Shown here one piece after another: positions 8,574-19,000 of a stretch of 20,915 nt of DNA (its first letter is position 1; each line of letters begins with the position of its first letter). The notes beneath the pieces were generated by a model. It did no database searches. It had not been told where the DNA came from and saw only the letters and a list, made by a program, of their open reading frames with translations. The position numbers and the translations under genes were made by a program. Source of the stretch: Chloromonas sp. AAM2 (Eukaryota > Chlorophyta > Chlorophyceae > Chlamydomonadales > Chlamydomonadaceae); NCBI GenBank assembly GCA_004335635.1, contig QAXH01000327.1, positions 1 to 20,915 on the forward strand, read 5' to 3'.

Positions 8574-11500
8574 TCAGAGAATGGGTGCGCTGTCAATCTC
8601 ATCCATCTCAAAGCCCATGATAGCCTCTGGTCGTAGCTCGACATACACGCGCTGGCCGACGTCCAGGTTGTACTGCTTGTCATCCATCTCTCGTGAAACC
8701 AAGTACTCAATCTCCTGCAGACACACAGTGTGCACACGGTCACATGCTAGCAGTGGTGTGTGCTGGTCGCCTGTCAGGTGCTGATATGGATGATGGAGGC
8801 ATGCTGTTGGCAGGCTGCTGAGAAACAAGCATTATGCAACCAGGTTAGGCGGCAAGGCGAAGCATTGTAGTACAGTACACTGGAGTTAGGGTTATACCGG
8901 AAAACATCTTAGTTTTCTGGACCCCGGTAAACTGATTTTACACTTTACCAAATGCACTTTTTGGCACCGGTAAACTGCTGGGCGGCTAGGCCTCAAGATT
9001 ACAGACTCCCGGTAAACTGTATAACTTGAACAAAACGGTTTATATCATCAGTTTCTAGAGCCGTTGCCTCCGCTCCTCTGCTTCTGCAGCCTCTCTCATC
9101 AACTGAGCATCCTCGTCCTCATCCACATCCATGCCATCCACCTCAAGTTCATCCACATCTATCACCTCCTCCTCCTCAAACGCTTGCTCATCCACAACCG
9201 GCTCGTTCCGCTCACCCAGTTCAAATGCCTTGCTTATCTCTCTCTCCTCGGCCCCCTGATCCCCTAACAAAACCTCTGAGGTGTGGAACTTGGCCACAGC
9301 CTCATGCAGTGCTTTGGCCCTGGGATTGTCCCATGGCCCGGACCATTGCCATCCGCTTCCCAAAGCTTCTCAGCCTCTCTCACTACAGTATTATTCTCAT
9401 GATCGCCAATCTCCGCAACCCTAACATGACATTCGACACGTAATAATGCATTCATGCATGTGGCTGACAAACGATTGCGCAGCAAGGTCTTGGTGATCTT
9501 GACCTTTCTGACCCCACGTTCAACATTGCGCTTCAGCTTTGGTGCCATGGTGCTGGTTCGCCGGTAAAGTGTGGCTGGGCAATGGCTGCAACTCACGGGC
9601 AGGAGTACTAGCGGCGTAAACCTGCCCAGGAGCACTGACGGCGAATTGGAAACCGACGGGTAAACAGGGCCATGGGGTCCCGTTTATCTTACCAATTCCC
9701 GGCTAAGTAGCCGGGGACCTGAAACTTTAGGTCCAAGCTTTCACTGGGCCGGTACCAGCGGTAGAACCCTGACTGGAGTCAAAGCCCACTGCACGATCAA
9801 AGTACCCAATTCAACCCCAGTTGACAGTTGCTGGGCTGCTAAGATATAAGAATAACCGAACTAGCGTGGGCATCACAGCCGAGCCTAGTGCACACGAGTT
9901 GAGCCGCCAACAGCACCATGCCCAATTCACCCCATGTCTTGCCCCTGAAGCTCACCACGCTGTCATCAAATCGCAGCTGGTACTTGATGGTCCAGCCCAG
10001 GTTGTGCCTGTCCACCACTGTGGCAGGGGCTGAGTGGTCGGAAAGGACCTTCGTCACGGTCATGTCTGAGGGCCGGAACATGGCGTTGCTCTTGGTTGTG
10101 CTGAAACCCACCTTGCGCAGTAACTGCAAGGCATGACCACGCAGATCTAGGTCAAGTTCAGTACTTCCTGTACCTCAAAAAAGCAACAAGATATGTCTCC
10201 TGTGATTGGCATTCACAAGCAGGCTGTCCACATGCTTTTTGCAACAGTCCGATCACGCTGCACATACTACCCCACAACGTACACCTGTGCTCCCCACTGG
10301 AGGGAACAACAGCGCTGAGCTGTGTTGCGTTCGATTAATATGCAAGGAAATTCAAGAATTCAGCATCCCTTCATACCCAGGCGTCTGCATTTGCCGAATG
10401 ACCCTCCACAGTTACCCTGCTCCACACTAGCCGCACTGTTGAACCACCCCACACACCTGAGCAGTGGAAGGCACAATGTTGGTATCTCCGACAAACTTCA
10501 TGATGAAGGGCGTCTTGGGTGTCTTGATGATGTCATTAGGTGACCCTTGCTGCTCAATGCGTCCGCGGTTGAAGATCACAACCTGTAACAGAGGTGACAA
10601 ACCATACACAGGATGTTATTCTTGGCTGCATTCCCACTGCAGAATTTTTCCCAGTGTCGTGGTCCCCAGGCCTGCTAACACCAAAACAATTCCTCATCAG
10701 CATCACATGCACCCTTTTTGCTGCACTGTGCAGCACCGCCATTTTCATTACCACTTGGCATACCTTGGACTTCCACTTGAGTCTTCCAGACCAACATGGA
10801 TAAGCGCATTTAGCGTGGCTTCTGCTGCAGGCCCTGCCCAACACTCGCCTTGTCTGCCAAGTCAAAGGCCTCCTCCTGGTCATGGGTAACGATGATGGTA
10901 GTGACGCCAACGCTGCGCACAATCTCCTTGAGACCTGCCCGCAGTGACTTGCGAACAACCGCGTCCAAGGCACCGAATGGTTCGTCCAAAAGCAGCAACC
11001 TGGACAGAAAAGAAGGCCCCATACCTCATTCACGAGCCGCCGCATGATACACACCTAACAGGAAACTACAACTTCGAGCCAGCGCTGGCAGGCTGGAGCA
11101 GGAAAGGATGAGTTGCAAGTTCAAGTTTTGCGAGTGAAGATACGTTGCATGTTGAAGAGCCTCAAATCACACACAGCACAATCACCAGCAAGTCTCCCAG
11201 GCAGTGCTTGCACACCTTGGGTTGCTTGCCAGGGACCTAGCCAGCGCCACCCGCTGCCTCTGGCCGCCGCTGAGCTGGCGAGGGAACCTGTCCCCTAGCC
11301 CTTCCAACTGCACCAGCTCCAGAAGATCTTGGACTCGCCGAGCGTGGTCTATCTTCAACTTACGAACCTGTTGAGAAAACGAGACCAAATCAGACGGAAG
11401 CGCATCAGAAGGTGTGGTGGCGTACTGTGGCTGTGCAATTGTGGTTGAACTGTTTGGTTGGGCGGCAGGAGAGAGAAGCAAGGCAGCAAATGGGATGTCA

Positions 11501-12353
11501 ACAGGTGAGGGTACGTGTGACCTGTCTGTTGCACGTTGTGAGCCGTAGCAGGAGCAAGAATGATATCTCACTGTCCAACTTGCAGTAGACCAGTGGGTAT
11601 GTGTATGCACTGGTAAGTATCAACAACTGGCTGGCATATGATGCCACAGAGGTGCAAAATGTGGCAACCTCACCTCGAGTCCAAAGCTGATGTTCTCAGC
11701 AACTGTCTTATGGTTGAACAACGCATAGTTTTGGAACACCATGCCGATTTGCCTGTCCTGGACCGGTGTGTTTGTCGCATCAAAGTCATCAAAAAGAATC
11801 TTGCCGGCGGTGGGTGACTCGAGGCCTGAGATCAGACGTAGCAATGTGGTCTTCCCGGACCCTGACGGCCCGAGCAACGCCACTATGGTGCTGGGTTCAA
11901 TGTCCACATCCACGCCATCAACAGCCTTGAACACGCCCTTGGCTGTGTTGAAGTGTTTGACCATGCTCCGCACCTACACAGCAGAAGAAAGGGCACCCGT
12001 TGACAATGATCATGGAGCTGGCAAGAGCCCATGACTTGGAGTGGTGCTGCCGGGATCTGCACGCCATTCAAACCTGTTGGGTGGCTGTGGGTCCTTGTGA
12101 AAGGCTGGTTGACACACGTGCTGTGTGCTGCGTGTGGCGTGCTGGTGTGCTGATCACCGCGGTTGCTTCCACGCACCCTGACATAGAGGCTGGACGGCTT
12201 GGTAGGAACCTCGGCTATAATTCCATCGTATGCGACGTCATCTTCTAACGCAGCGGAGTAGGAGGGCACAGGCGACTGCGCGACTTGCGGCGCCACCGAG
12301 GTCGACTCGGGTGCCATCCCATGCCCCTGAGCATGCGAATGCATTGTAGACAT
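8574..12353 (-). CDS. SABC: Chloroplast sulfate ABC transporter, ATP-binding subunit (SABC/CysA type)
   Basis: ATPase subunit expected to power sulfate import across the chloroplast envelope with SulP-type permeases. Exons (minus strand): 12177-12353, 11674-11973, 11216-11367, 10849-10999, 10457-10582, 9956-10123, 8574-8714. All phases match; total about 404 residues, usual for CysA. Motifs: Walker [10 protein letters not shown] (~94-102), Q-loop VFQNYALF, signature [16 protein letters not shown] (~191-206), Walker [13 protein letters not shown] (~211-222), H-switch [17 protein letters not shown], then [15 protein letters not shown] and a TOBE-like C-terminal part. CysA/PotA-like importers share these; the sulfate call rests on overall CysA resemblance and the algal context. 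Intron 10583-10848 uses a GC donor (AAG|GCGAGT). The last intron (8715-9955) holds a hAT element. The ATG at 12353 has an in-frame stop just upstream, but the first 59 residues contain few basic residues, unlike a typical transit peptide. An upstream targeting exon may therefore be missing from this model. Confidence 0.85.
8879..8886. repeat. Target-site duplication, left copy (ACTGGAGT)
   Basis: Exact 8-bp direct repeat with 9772-9779, immediately outside the inverted termini of the hAT element. Eight bp is the diagnostic duplication length of hAT transposons. Confidence 0.85.
8924..9019 (+). repeat. Subterminal repeats CCGGTAAACTG (three copies)
   Basis: Three exact 11-bp copies start at 8924, 8967 and 9009, spaced 42-43 bp apart. 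Variants occur near the other end (9561-9571, 9657-9667). Short reiterated subterminal motifs are known transposase-binding sites in hAT elements; that role here is inferred. Confidence 0.8.
9055..9548 (-). pseudogene. hAT transposase C-terminal remnant (dimerisation region), frameshifted
   Basis: The frame starting at the ATG at 9548 reads [20 protein letters not shown]. This matches the C-terminal hAT dimerisation motif (NRLS-x-x-x-x-NALLR). About 60 codons later the open frame shifts. The second frame (below about 9363) encodes a very acidic tail with [17 protein letters not shown] and stops at 9055-9057. The RNase-H-like DDE core, N-terminal DNA-binding domain and plausible length (600+ residues) are absent, so it is a fossil or internally deleted copy unable to encode a transposase. 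A small intron could instead explain the frame change. Confidence 0.7.
9772..9779. repeat. Target-site duplication, right copy (ACTGGAGT)
   Basis: Exact match to 8879-8886, directly outside the right terminus of the hAT element. Confidence 0.85.
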
Positions 12354-13098
12354 TTGACCAGTCGTTCAATGTGCAAGCGCTATGCCCTGCTCTGCAACCT
12401 GCAGAAACCACTCTTGCTGCTGTCCTGTAGTTTGTGCATTTGATGACCCACGTTGGCAATTTGGGGAGATTGAGCAATGGAGCGCTGCTGCTCAAAGGTG
12501 CTCGCTCTGCATGGAGCTAGTTGATGTCGAGCACTGTGCCTGCAACACAAATCGGCGGCCAGGGCTAGCTTGCAAAACCCCATTTGGACCAACTTCTGCC
12601 AGCTTCTAGATCCATGTCGTCACGCTGCGCAGTCAGTTGCAATGCGCGACATGCATACCTTCGTGGCTTGCCGCGTGTGATGGGGCTCTCATCGGGAGGA
12701 CCCACAATGCTCGCCAAGCTGCATGATGGAGCGCAGCTGCTCAGCACTATTGGATTGAGAACATATGTTGGCACCTCTTTTCGGATGGATGTTGGGCCAA
12801 GGCTGCGGGATGCCAGCATCTTTGTGGCGAGGACTTGCCTGCCCTGCCTTGACCGCAAATGGTTTTCCAACACAGTGTGCACGCAGTCACGGTTTGCGGC
12901 CGTCAATGAACAATTGCTGCGCACAAACATCAAAGCCCAAAGGCTCGCACGTGCATTGTCTTGCCTGTTTTCTCGCACGGTGATGTGGCTTTTTTTGCCT
13001 GCGCTGTCGTGTTGCAGATACATCAACGATGCACTGGTTACCTGGCTGAGTGTAGAAAGCAGAGTTTCCCCATTCCCAGGGCAGACACCACATCAAGA
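12354..13098. promoter_or_regulatory. Divergent intergenic region between SABC and the GTPBP1-like gene
   Basis: About 745 bp separate two genes transcribed away from each other, so both promoters should lie here unless extra 5' exons exist. No clear TATA box or known sulfur-response element was recognised. Long open frames occur on both strands (12584-13195 plus, 12565-13026 minus) without recognisable domains. The minus-strand one contains a Ser/Arg-rich stretch from an internal Met and an AAG|GTATGC donor-like site near 12659-12665. That stretch could be an upstream transit-peptide exon of SABC, but its phase does not fit the first known SABC exon. Confidence 0.4.
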
Positions 13099-16000
13099 AT
13101 GGAATTGCTTGAGGAGGTCAGCGACCTGGGCTCTCGCAGGCCGCCGTCCTCCTGGACAACAGTTGCTGGCCCGGTCATTGAGAGGCAGGCGGTGAAGCAG
13201 CAGCGGTGAGTCATGCCACAGCTGTCCCACTGGGGTTGCCGCACACTGGCAACGCCATGTTACTATGGGGTAGCCTTTCAAACTACCTTAAGGTACCATG
13301 GCTTGGTTCCTAGCCCATGCTTAGGCTTGGACCTATTGTTGTGTGGGAGCCAATGCGCCTGTCAGGTGAGCCATGAGCAGAAAGCCACCTGCCTACCTTG
13401 CATGCCCATCTATCTCACCCTGTGCAGGCGGCAGGACCTCGCATGTGGCTCCTTTCTGGAGACTGGGCCAAAGCATGCGAGAAAAGCAGACAGAGGGCTT
13501 GACGTTGATTGTGTACTCAGACGCAGGGATGAGCACCTGGCACCCTCTTCCACACGGTCTTCAAGGGCATGCAGAGCAGAAAGCATAGGTGTGTGCGAGC
13601 TGTGACTATTGCTGATTGTCAAGGCGCCGTCATTAGTCCAATCACAATCACAATTCTGAGCATCAGTTGCAAAGGCAGCGATCTGGACAGGGTGTCCCGT
13701 TGTTTCTCGTTCCGGCTGCCTGCCCTGCTTACACTCTAGCCACATGCCAACACGATTCTCATGCAAATGTTGCTCTGTGCACCGACTGGCTGTCAGCACG
13801 TGTGCCGTGCTTCAAGGACACGTGCAGCTTGCATACACCATCCTGTCATGAACGTGCACAGCCAGTGCGGGTTAAAGGGCAGGTTAAAGTCTCACCACTT
13901 AACAGGGAAGGCAATATAGAATGTGCGCTGCCAACGCAAGCCTCAAAGAATGTGCACTGTCCGGGTCAGGTACAGGCCCACTCTGCATCAAAAGCATACC
14001 TTTCTAGAACTAATTCCAGCACTACTTGTGTTCGTGTGATGATTACAATTGGTGGGCAGGCATGATAGATATGTCCACCCTTGCAAAGCTCATGTAGCAT
14101 GCTGGCCATGTCCATGGCCCCACCCCGCCATGCGCCAAACATATGTCCGCTCTGCGCCATACGTTTGCAGCTCAGCAGCTGAAGATGAAGTTGGAGCCGA
14201 TCGACACCTCTCTGTCTTGGCTCAGGTAGGAGGGTGCTTGTGTTTTTCGGGTCCAGAGGGTACAAAAACAGGGTCAAGCACAGCGAGGCAAAAACAAAAG
14301 TATGCCAGTTCTGGGACAAGTTCCTATGTGACACGACACACGTAAAAATGTGACCTGGTACATTGAGCATGCTATATCGCCTGTTGCTAAGTTTGTTGTA
14401 TGAATGTCTTCGCTTTGCAGCAAGCTGTAGCAGGTGACAAATAACTGCAGTCCAAGGGTTTTTTTGGGGTGCACAGTGCGTTGCTTGAAGCACACTGCCT
14501 TGTCCTTTGGCCGGGCCATGTGGTTCAGAGCCCGTCAATTGCAAAGGTGTTGCAAACAGGCTGTCTTTTCCTTGGCCGCAGCCCTGAGGACGAGCAGGGG
14601 GCTATCGAGTACAAGTATAAGCTCAACAACCCGCATCCCATACGACTGCAGCAGCTGGTAAGCAGGGGACCCAGCTGGTGGCAAGCGACAAGCAAAGTTG
14701 TGATGAGTTTGTAGCATGTGAACTGCTTGTACCGAGCAAGGCCAAGGCGATGTGTCAGAGAACCACCACGCAATGTTTGGGTAGTAGCCAAAGCTGCTGA
14801 GCTGTGAACCTTGCTGCAGATCACACAAATGAAGTACCGGCTGTCAGAGGGCAGCGGGCAGTGTTTCTACTACTTGGGTGCGTGGATCCATGTTGGGAGG
14901 ACAGGCAGCGCTGTGCATACATTTTGCTGATGACTTGAATGCATATCTTCTCTATGTATTGCGTTCGCATCTGGCAGAGCAGTTCCATGCACACCTCGTG
15001 AACTGCTGTTGTCAGACTGGAGACATCATGTAGATGTTTAGGGGGTCACAGATCACACCAGAGATACACATCACAGGGGGTCATGCTCATGTAGAGGGAA
15101 TCCCATGCTGGTTTGTATAGGGAATGTCATGCAGGCAGACGGAGAAACCATGCTTCCCTGGGAGAGTAGAATCGAGCAAAACCTTCGGTGTTCCTGTCTA
15201 CCCTCTTGGTCATGCTTGTTTTCTCATTTGTCGTCGCCATGATTTGAACCCATAACCTGTCGGTACCAGCAGATGCCTGTCAGAATCTCTAGGTGCCTGT
15301 CTCCCAGGTTTACTGTTACTGATGCGATGGCAAGAACGGATTTGATCCACACAGGTAGGGCAGTGTCAGCAAACCCTCAATGCACTTGATATAACAGATG
15401 GCCACGCTGTGTGGCCCCACGATGGTTGTGCTATGTTGTCGCGCACAATACGGTCCCACACTGCTTGTACTGTCTACTGTTTGTATTGTCAATAGTATTA
15501 TTCAACGTCTTGTGGCATACAGGTGTTGAGGATGACGGCTATCCCAAGGGCCTGGGTTCACCGGAACTTGATGCATCCATTGCCACACTGCACAGCATGG
15601 CGCGCTCACTTCGCTCACAAGCTTCAGTGGTAAGGCGGCTGTGAGCAGGGCTGAGCGCAGCAACAGTAGCATTTAGAGACATGACAAAGCAGAGCTTGAA
15701 GCCGCAGGCGTAGCATTCCTGATGTTTTGTAAGGATGCGAGCCCTAAGATGTGCCATGGGCAATGGCATGTGTGCCAAACAAGCTGGGTGTGTGGTTGTG
15801 GCAGCTGTGAAAAGGGATGAATCGTACCAGAGCCTGCAGCCCTGTATGTAAATGTCTGCTGTGGCTGGAAGCTCAGTGTCTGCGGAGCTGTGGCCCTGAG
15901 TTTTGCAAGTGTGTCTGCGGCAGTCACTCTGCTTGCTGTTGTGCGTGTCTTCCGCAGGTGCGTGTGTTCCCCGGGGCCCACGGCCGGCGCTGTGCACTGG

Positions 16001-19000
16001 CCAAGGTCCAGCGGGGCACGGTGGAGGAGGTGGCCTACACTGACCTCAGAGTGGCAGGTATGTGTGTGAGTGAATGGGTGTCTGTTCACGTCGATATCGT
16101 ATGACAGGCCGAACAACAAATCGACTGTGTCTCCGTTTCAAAGGCCCTAACTGGCATGTCAGAGCAGCAACAATCCAGTTCAGTTAGAACACCAACAGAG
16201 TGTCACTTTTATCGTATTCAAACTGGCGTCCTTCTCTGCACAGGGGTTGGCTGGTCACTGCTTCAACACCTGGCCATCGCCGCAGCATCCACAATACACC
16301 CACAACAGCAAATGCCGTTCGAGTTTCAATCACATACACAATGCAGTGACAACTCTGGTGTGATGTGTGTGTGCAGTGGCTGGTTGTGTTGACGCTGGCA
16401 AGTCCACCCTTGTGGCTGTGCTGACCCATGGCAGCTGCGGCCTGCCCTGCCTGGACACGGGCCGCGGCACGGCGCGGGTGGCGGTGCTGCGGCACAAGCA
16501 CGAGATAGAGAGCGGCCGCACCAGCAGCCTCAGTCAGCAGCTGCTGGGCTACGATGGGGAGGGAAAGGTGCTCAACTATGCAGGGACGTCAGGTAAGGGC
16601 TGTGGGGTGGGACGCTGTGTGAGCAGGAGGCTGGCTGGCCAAGGAATGGAACGCACAGTCCTGCTCATGTCCATCCGCTGCTGATGAATCAGGCCGGTGC
16701 GCAGGGCTTTTTGGTGGTCTGTACCTTATCCACTGTACACCCCCAATGTTCTTGTCAGCTTGTTGCCCCTTGCCTGCCGCTTGCCCTCGATATTGCACGT
16801 GCTCCTGCCCCTCGCCCAGACAGCACCTGTCCTGCAATCTCATTGGACTGTCTCACTGACCCGGGGCTTCGCATTGCCCCCATCGCCCCACCGTGCAGTG
16901 TCTACCCTGAGTGAGGTGTGCAGTGGGGCCAGCAAGGTGCTCACATTCATCGACATGGGAGGCCATGAGAGGTGCCTCAAAACCGCACTGTGAGTCAGAC
17001 GCTACATGGGCATGCGCATGTGCAGGCGGCCACGTGGCCTGTTTGTAGCATGATGAAGGGCAAAGCAGGACAATAGCCATGGCTGTCTTCTGCCGCATGC
17101 TGTTGCATGTACAGTGCGGTATGAGCACGTGCAGATACATGAGGATGTTTACAAGCACGTGCATGATCTGCTCACGTTGGCGAGGCAGGGCACGCTTTGC
17201 TCACAGGCAGCTGTTGCATGCCTGAGACTAGAATATCTTATCAGTGATGTGTGATGGTGTTATTCTTGCTACCACGTCGATGTGCTTGTGTTGTTGTCTC
17301 GCTGCAGATACGGTCTGACGGCCCTGCTGCCGGACTACGCTCTGCTTTGTTGCTGCGCCGTGCGGGGCCTGGGCCGCATGAGCCGCGAGCACCTGGCAGT
17401 TGCCGTTGCGCTGCAGATACCCGTGGCAGTGGTCATCACTAAGGTGATAACACCATGTAGCGCCACACGACCAGGAATCGTTCGCATCAACATGTACAAT
17501 GTATGGCCACCATAGCAAGAAGAGGACCCGTTGTCGCAGTGCTCATCACAAAGGTGGTCATCACATCGTCTCAAACATGAGAGGCCGAACCCCGTCCGTC
17601 GGTTTTTACTGTGTGTTTGGGAGGCCTGTGCCCAGTCAAACGGTGCCTAAACCAGGGGCTTCTCATGTCTCAAATGGCATGTGGACAGGACGAGCGCTCT
17701 ACCTGACATATGGCTGGTGCACGTCTTCAAGCTGCTTCTAGTCCTACTGACTTATCAACTACAAGAGCGTTGAGCTCACAACGCAGCCATGCCATGTTTC
17801 ACTCATTCGCTCCTCAGAGCTGTGTTGTTCGCTCATGAGCTTGGTCTGACAATATCCTAGTGTTGCTCTGGTCGCTTTGCTGGCATTCCGCTGCTGCGGC
17901 ATGGTACCCGGGAGGTTGATTTTAATACCCATGGCCTATCCTACTCATGCAGGTGGATATGGTTGATGAGTCCACCCTGGCTGCGACAATCCAAGACGTC
18001 CGGTCCCTTGTGGCTCTCGCCTGGCCCACCCCACAAGCCTCAGGGGCGTCAGGCACTTCTCCCCCAACCACACCATGCACTGTACCGGACGCACTGCTTC
18101 ACTTAGCCACCCCTTTGGTGGAAGACGAATCAAGTGCAGTAACCGCCGCACAGCAGTTGGCTGAGTTACGGAATGGCGAGCAGCGGCTGGGCTCGGACAA
18201 CGACAGCATCGGAGATTCATCGCTGCCGTTCGTGTGTCCGATTCTGCCGGTCAGTTCGGTTACCGGCAAGGGCTTGGACCAGCTGCATGCGTTTCTGCAT
18301 GCACTGAAGCCGGGTCAGCAGTTGGTGAGGTGCGCTGCTATGGCCCCCTTAGTTACAGCTAGTGCACCGGACCTGACCAGGTTCACGCAAGGCCTGGACC
18401 AGGCACCTGCGGCCAACTCCACAGCCACAGCTACAGCCACCTGTACTGCTAACACCAGTCGCAGCGTGAGCAATAATCCCAGCACACCAGACTTGGAACA
18501 GCTGGGCAGCCTGCAGCAGGAGGTGGCGGATGCAGTCGGCAAGGACACAACTGAGCTTGGCACAGCGCCTGAGCAGGCCATTGATGGAGTTGCTGCTGCG
18601 GCAGATTCATGCAATGGTGCAACAGCAGCAGCAGCAGCTGTGGCAGTGTCGTCTTCCGGCTCAGGGCGGTCAGCATCTGGCATGACAGCTGTGACTGCTG
18701 CAGATGAGGCATCACGCGTGCATTTCCAGGTAAGGTAATGACTGGGTCACCCGGCACAAAACAGTTCGTGACAGTGCCACCAGCAAGTGGATCTATTTCA
18801 AGATTTCCATGATTTTTGTGCAGCATCTCAATTTTCCAACTTATCTGCTCCCAGCCAGGCTTGAACCTGTGCACTGAGGACTCCGTTGCAGGGCATCAAA
18901 AAAACAGTCTTATGCAATGTTTGGCATAAATCTATTTTATATTTGTCAAGGTTGGTCTTTTCACACTTTGTGTTCGAACAGAAACGAAAAGCCATGTCGC

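Larger units (their letters stand above)
8887..9771 (-). mobile_element. Degenerate non-autonomous hAT-superfamily DNA transposon (885 bp)
   Basis: The left end begins TAGGGTTATACCG and the right end, reverse-complemented, begins CAGGGTTCTACCG. These are imperfect terminal inverted repeats with the (C/T)AGGG start typical of hAT elements; the outermost T/C mismatch is the same as in maize Ac. Flanks are the 8-bp duplication ACTGGAGT. Subterminal copies of CCGGTAAACTG lie at 8924-8934, 8967-8977 and 9009-9019, with a variant at 9561-9571. Inside is a minus-strand remnant of the transposase C-terminus; the N-terminal and catalytic parts are missing. The element sits in the last intron of SABC in the same orientation. 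Without it the 1241-bp intron would be about 350 bp, like its neighbours. Confidence 0.88.

Noticed and set aside
12584..13195. 203-residue plus-strand open frame upstream of the GTPase
   Set aside because: No recognisable domain; it overlaps the first GTPase exon in a different frame and long shadow frames occur throughout this moderately GC-rich DNA.
13428..13590. Possible extra exon in the first intron of the GTPase
   Set aside because: A good acceptor and open frame exist, but the end phase does not fit the exon at 14582, whereas the direct junction does.
15241..15310. Functional tRNA gene
   Set aside because: Only the T-loop-like motif matches; stems do not pair and no acceptor stem or A box is present.
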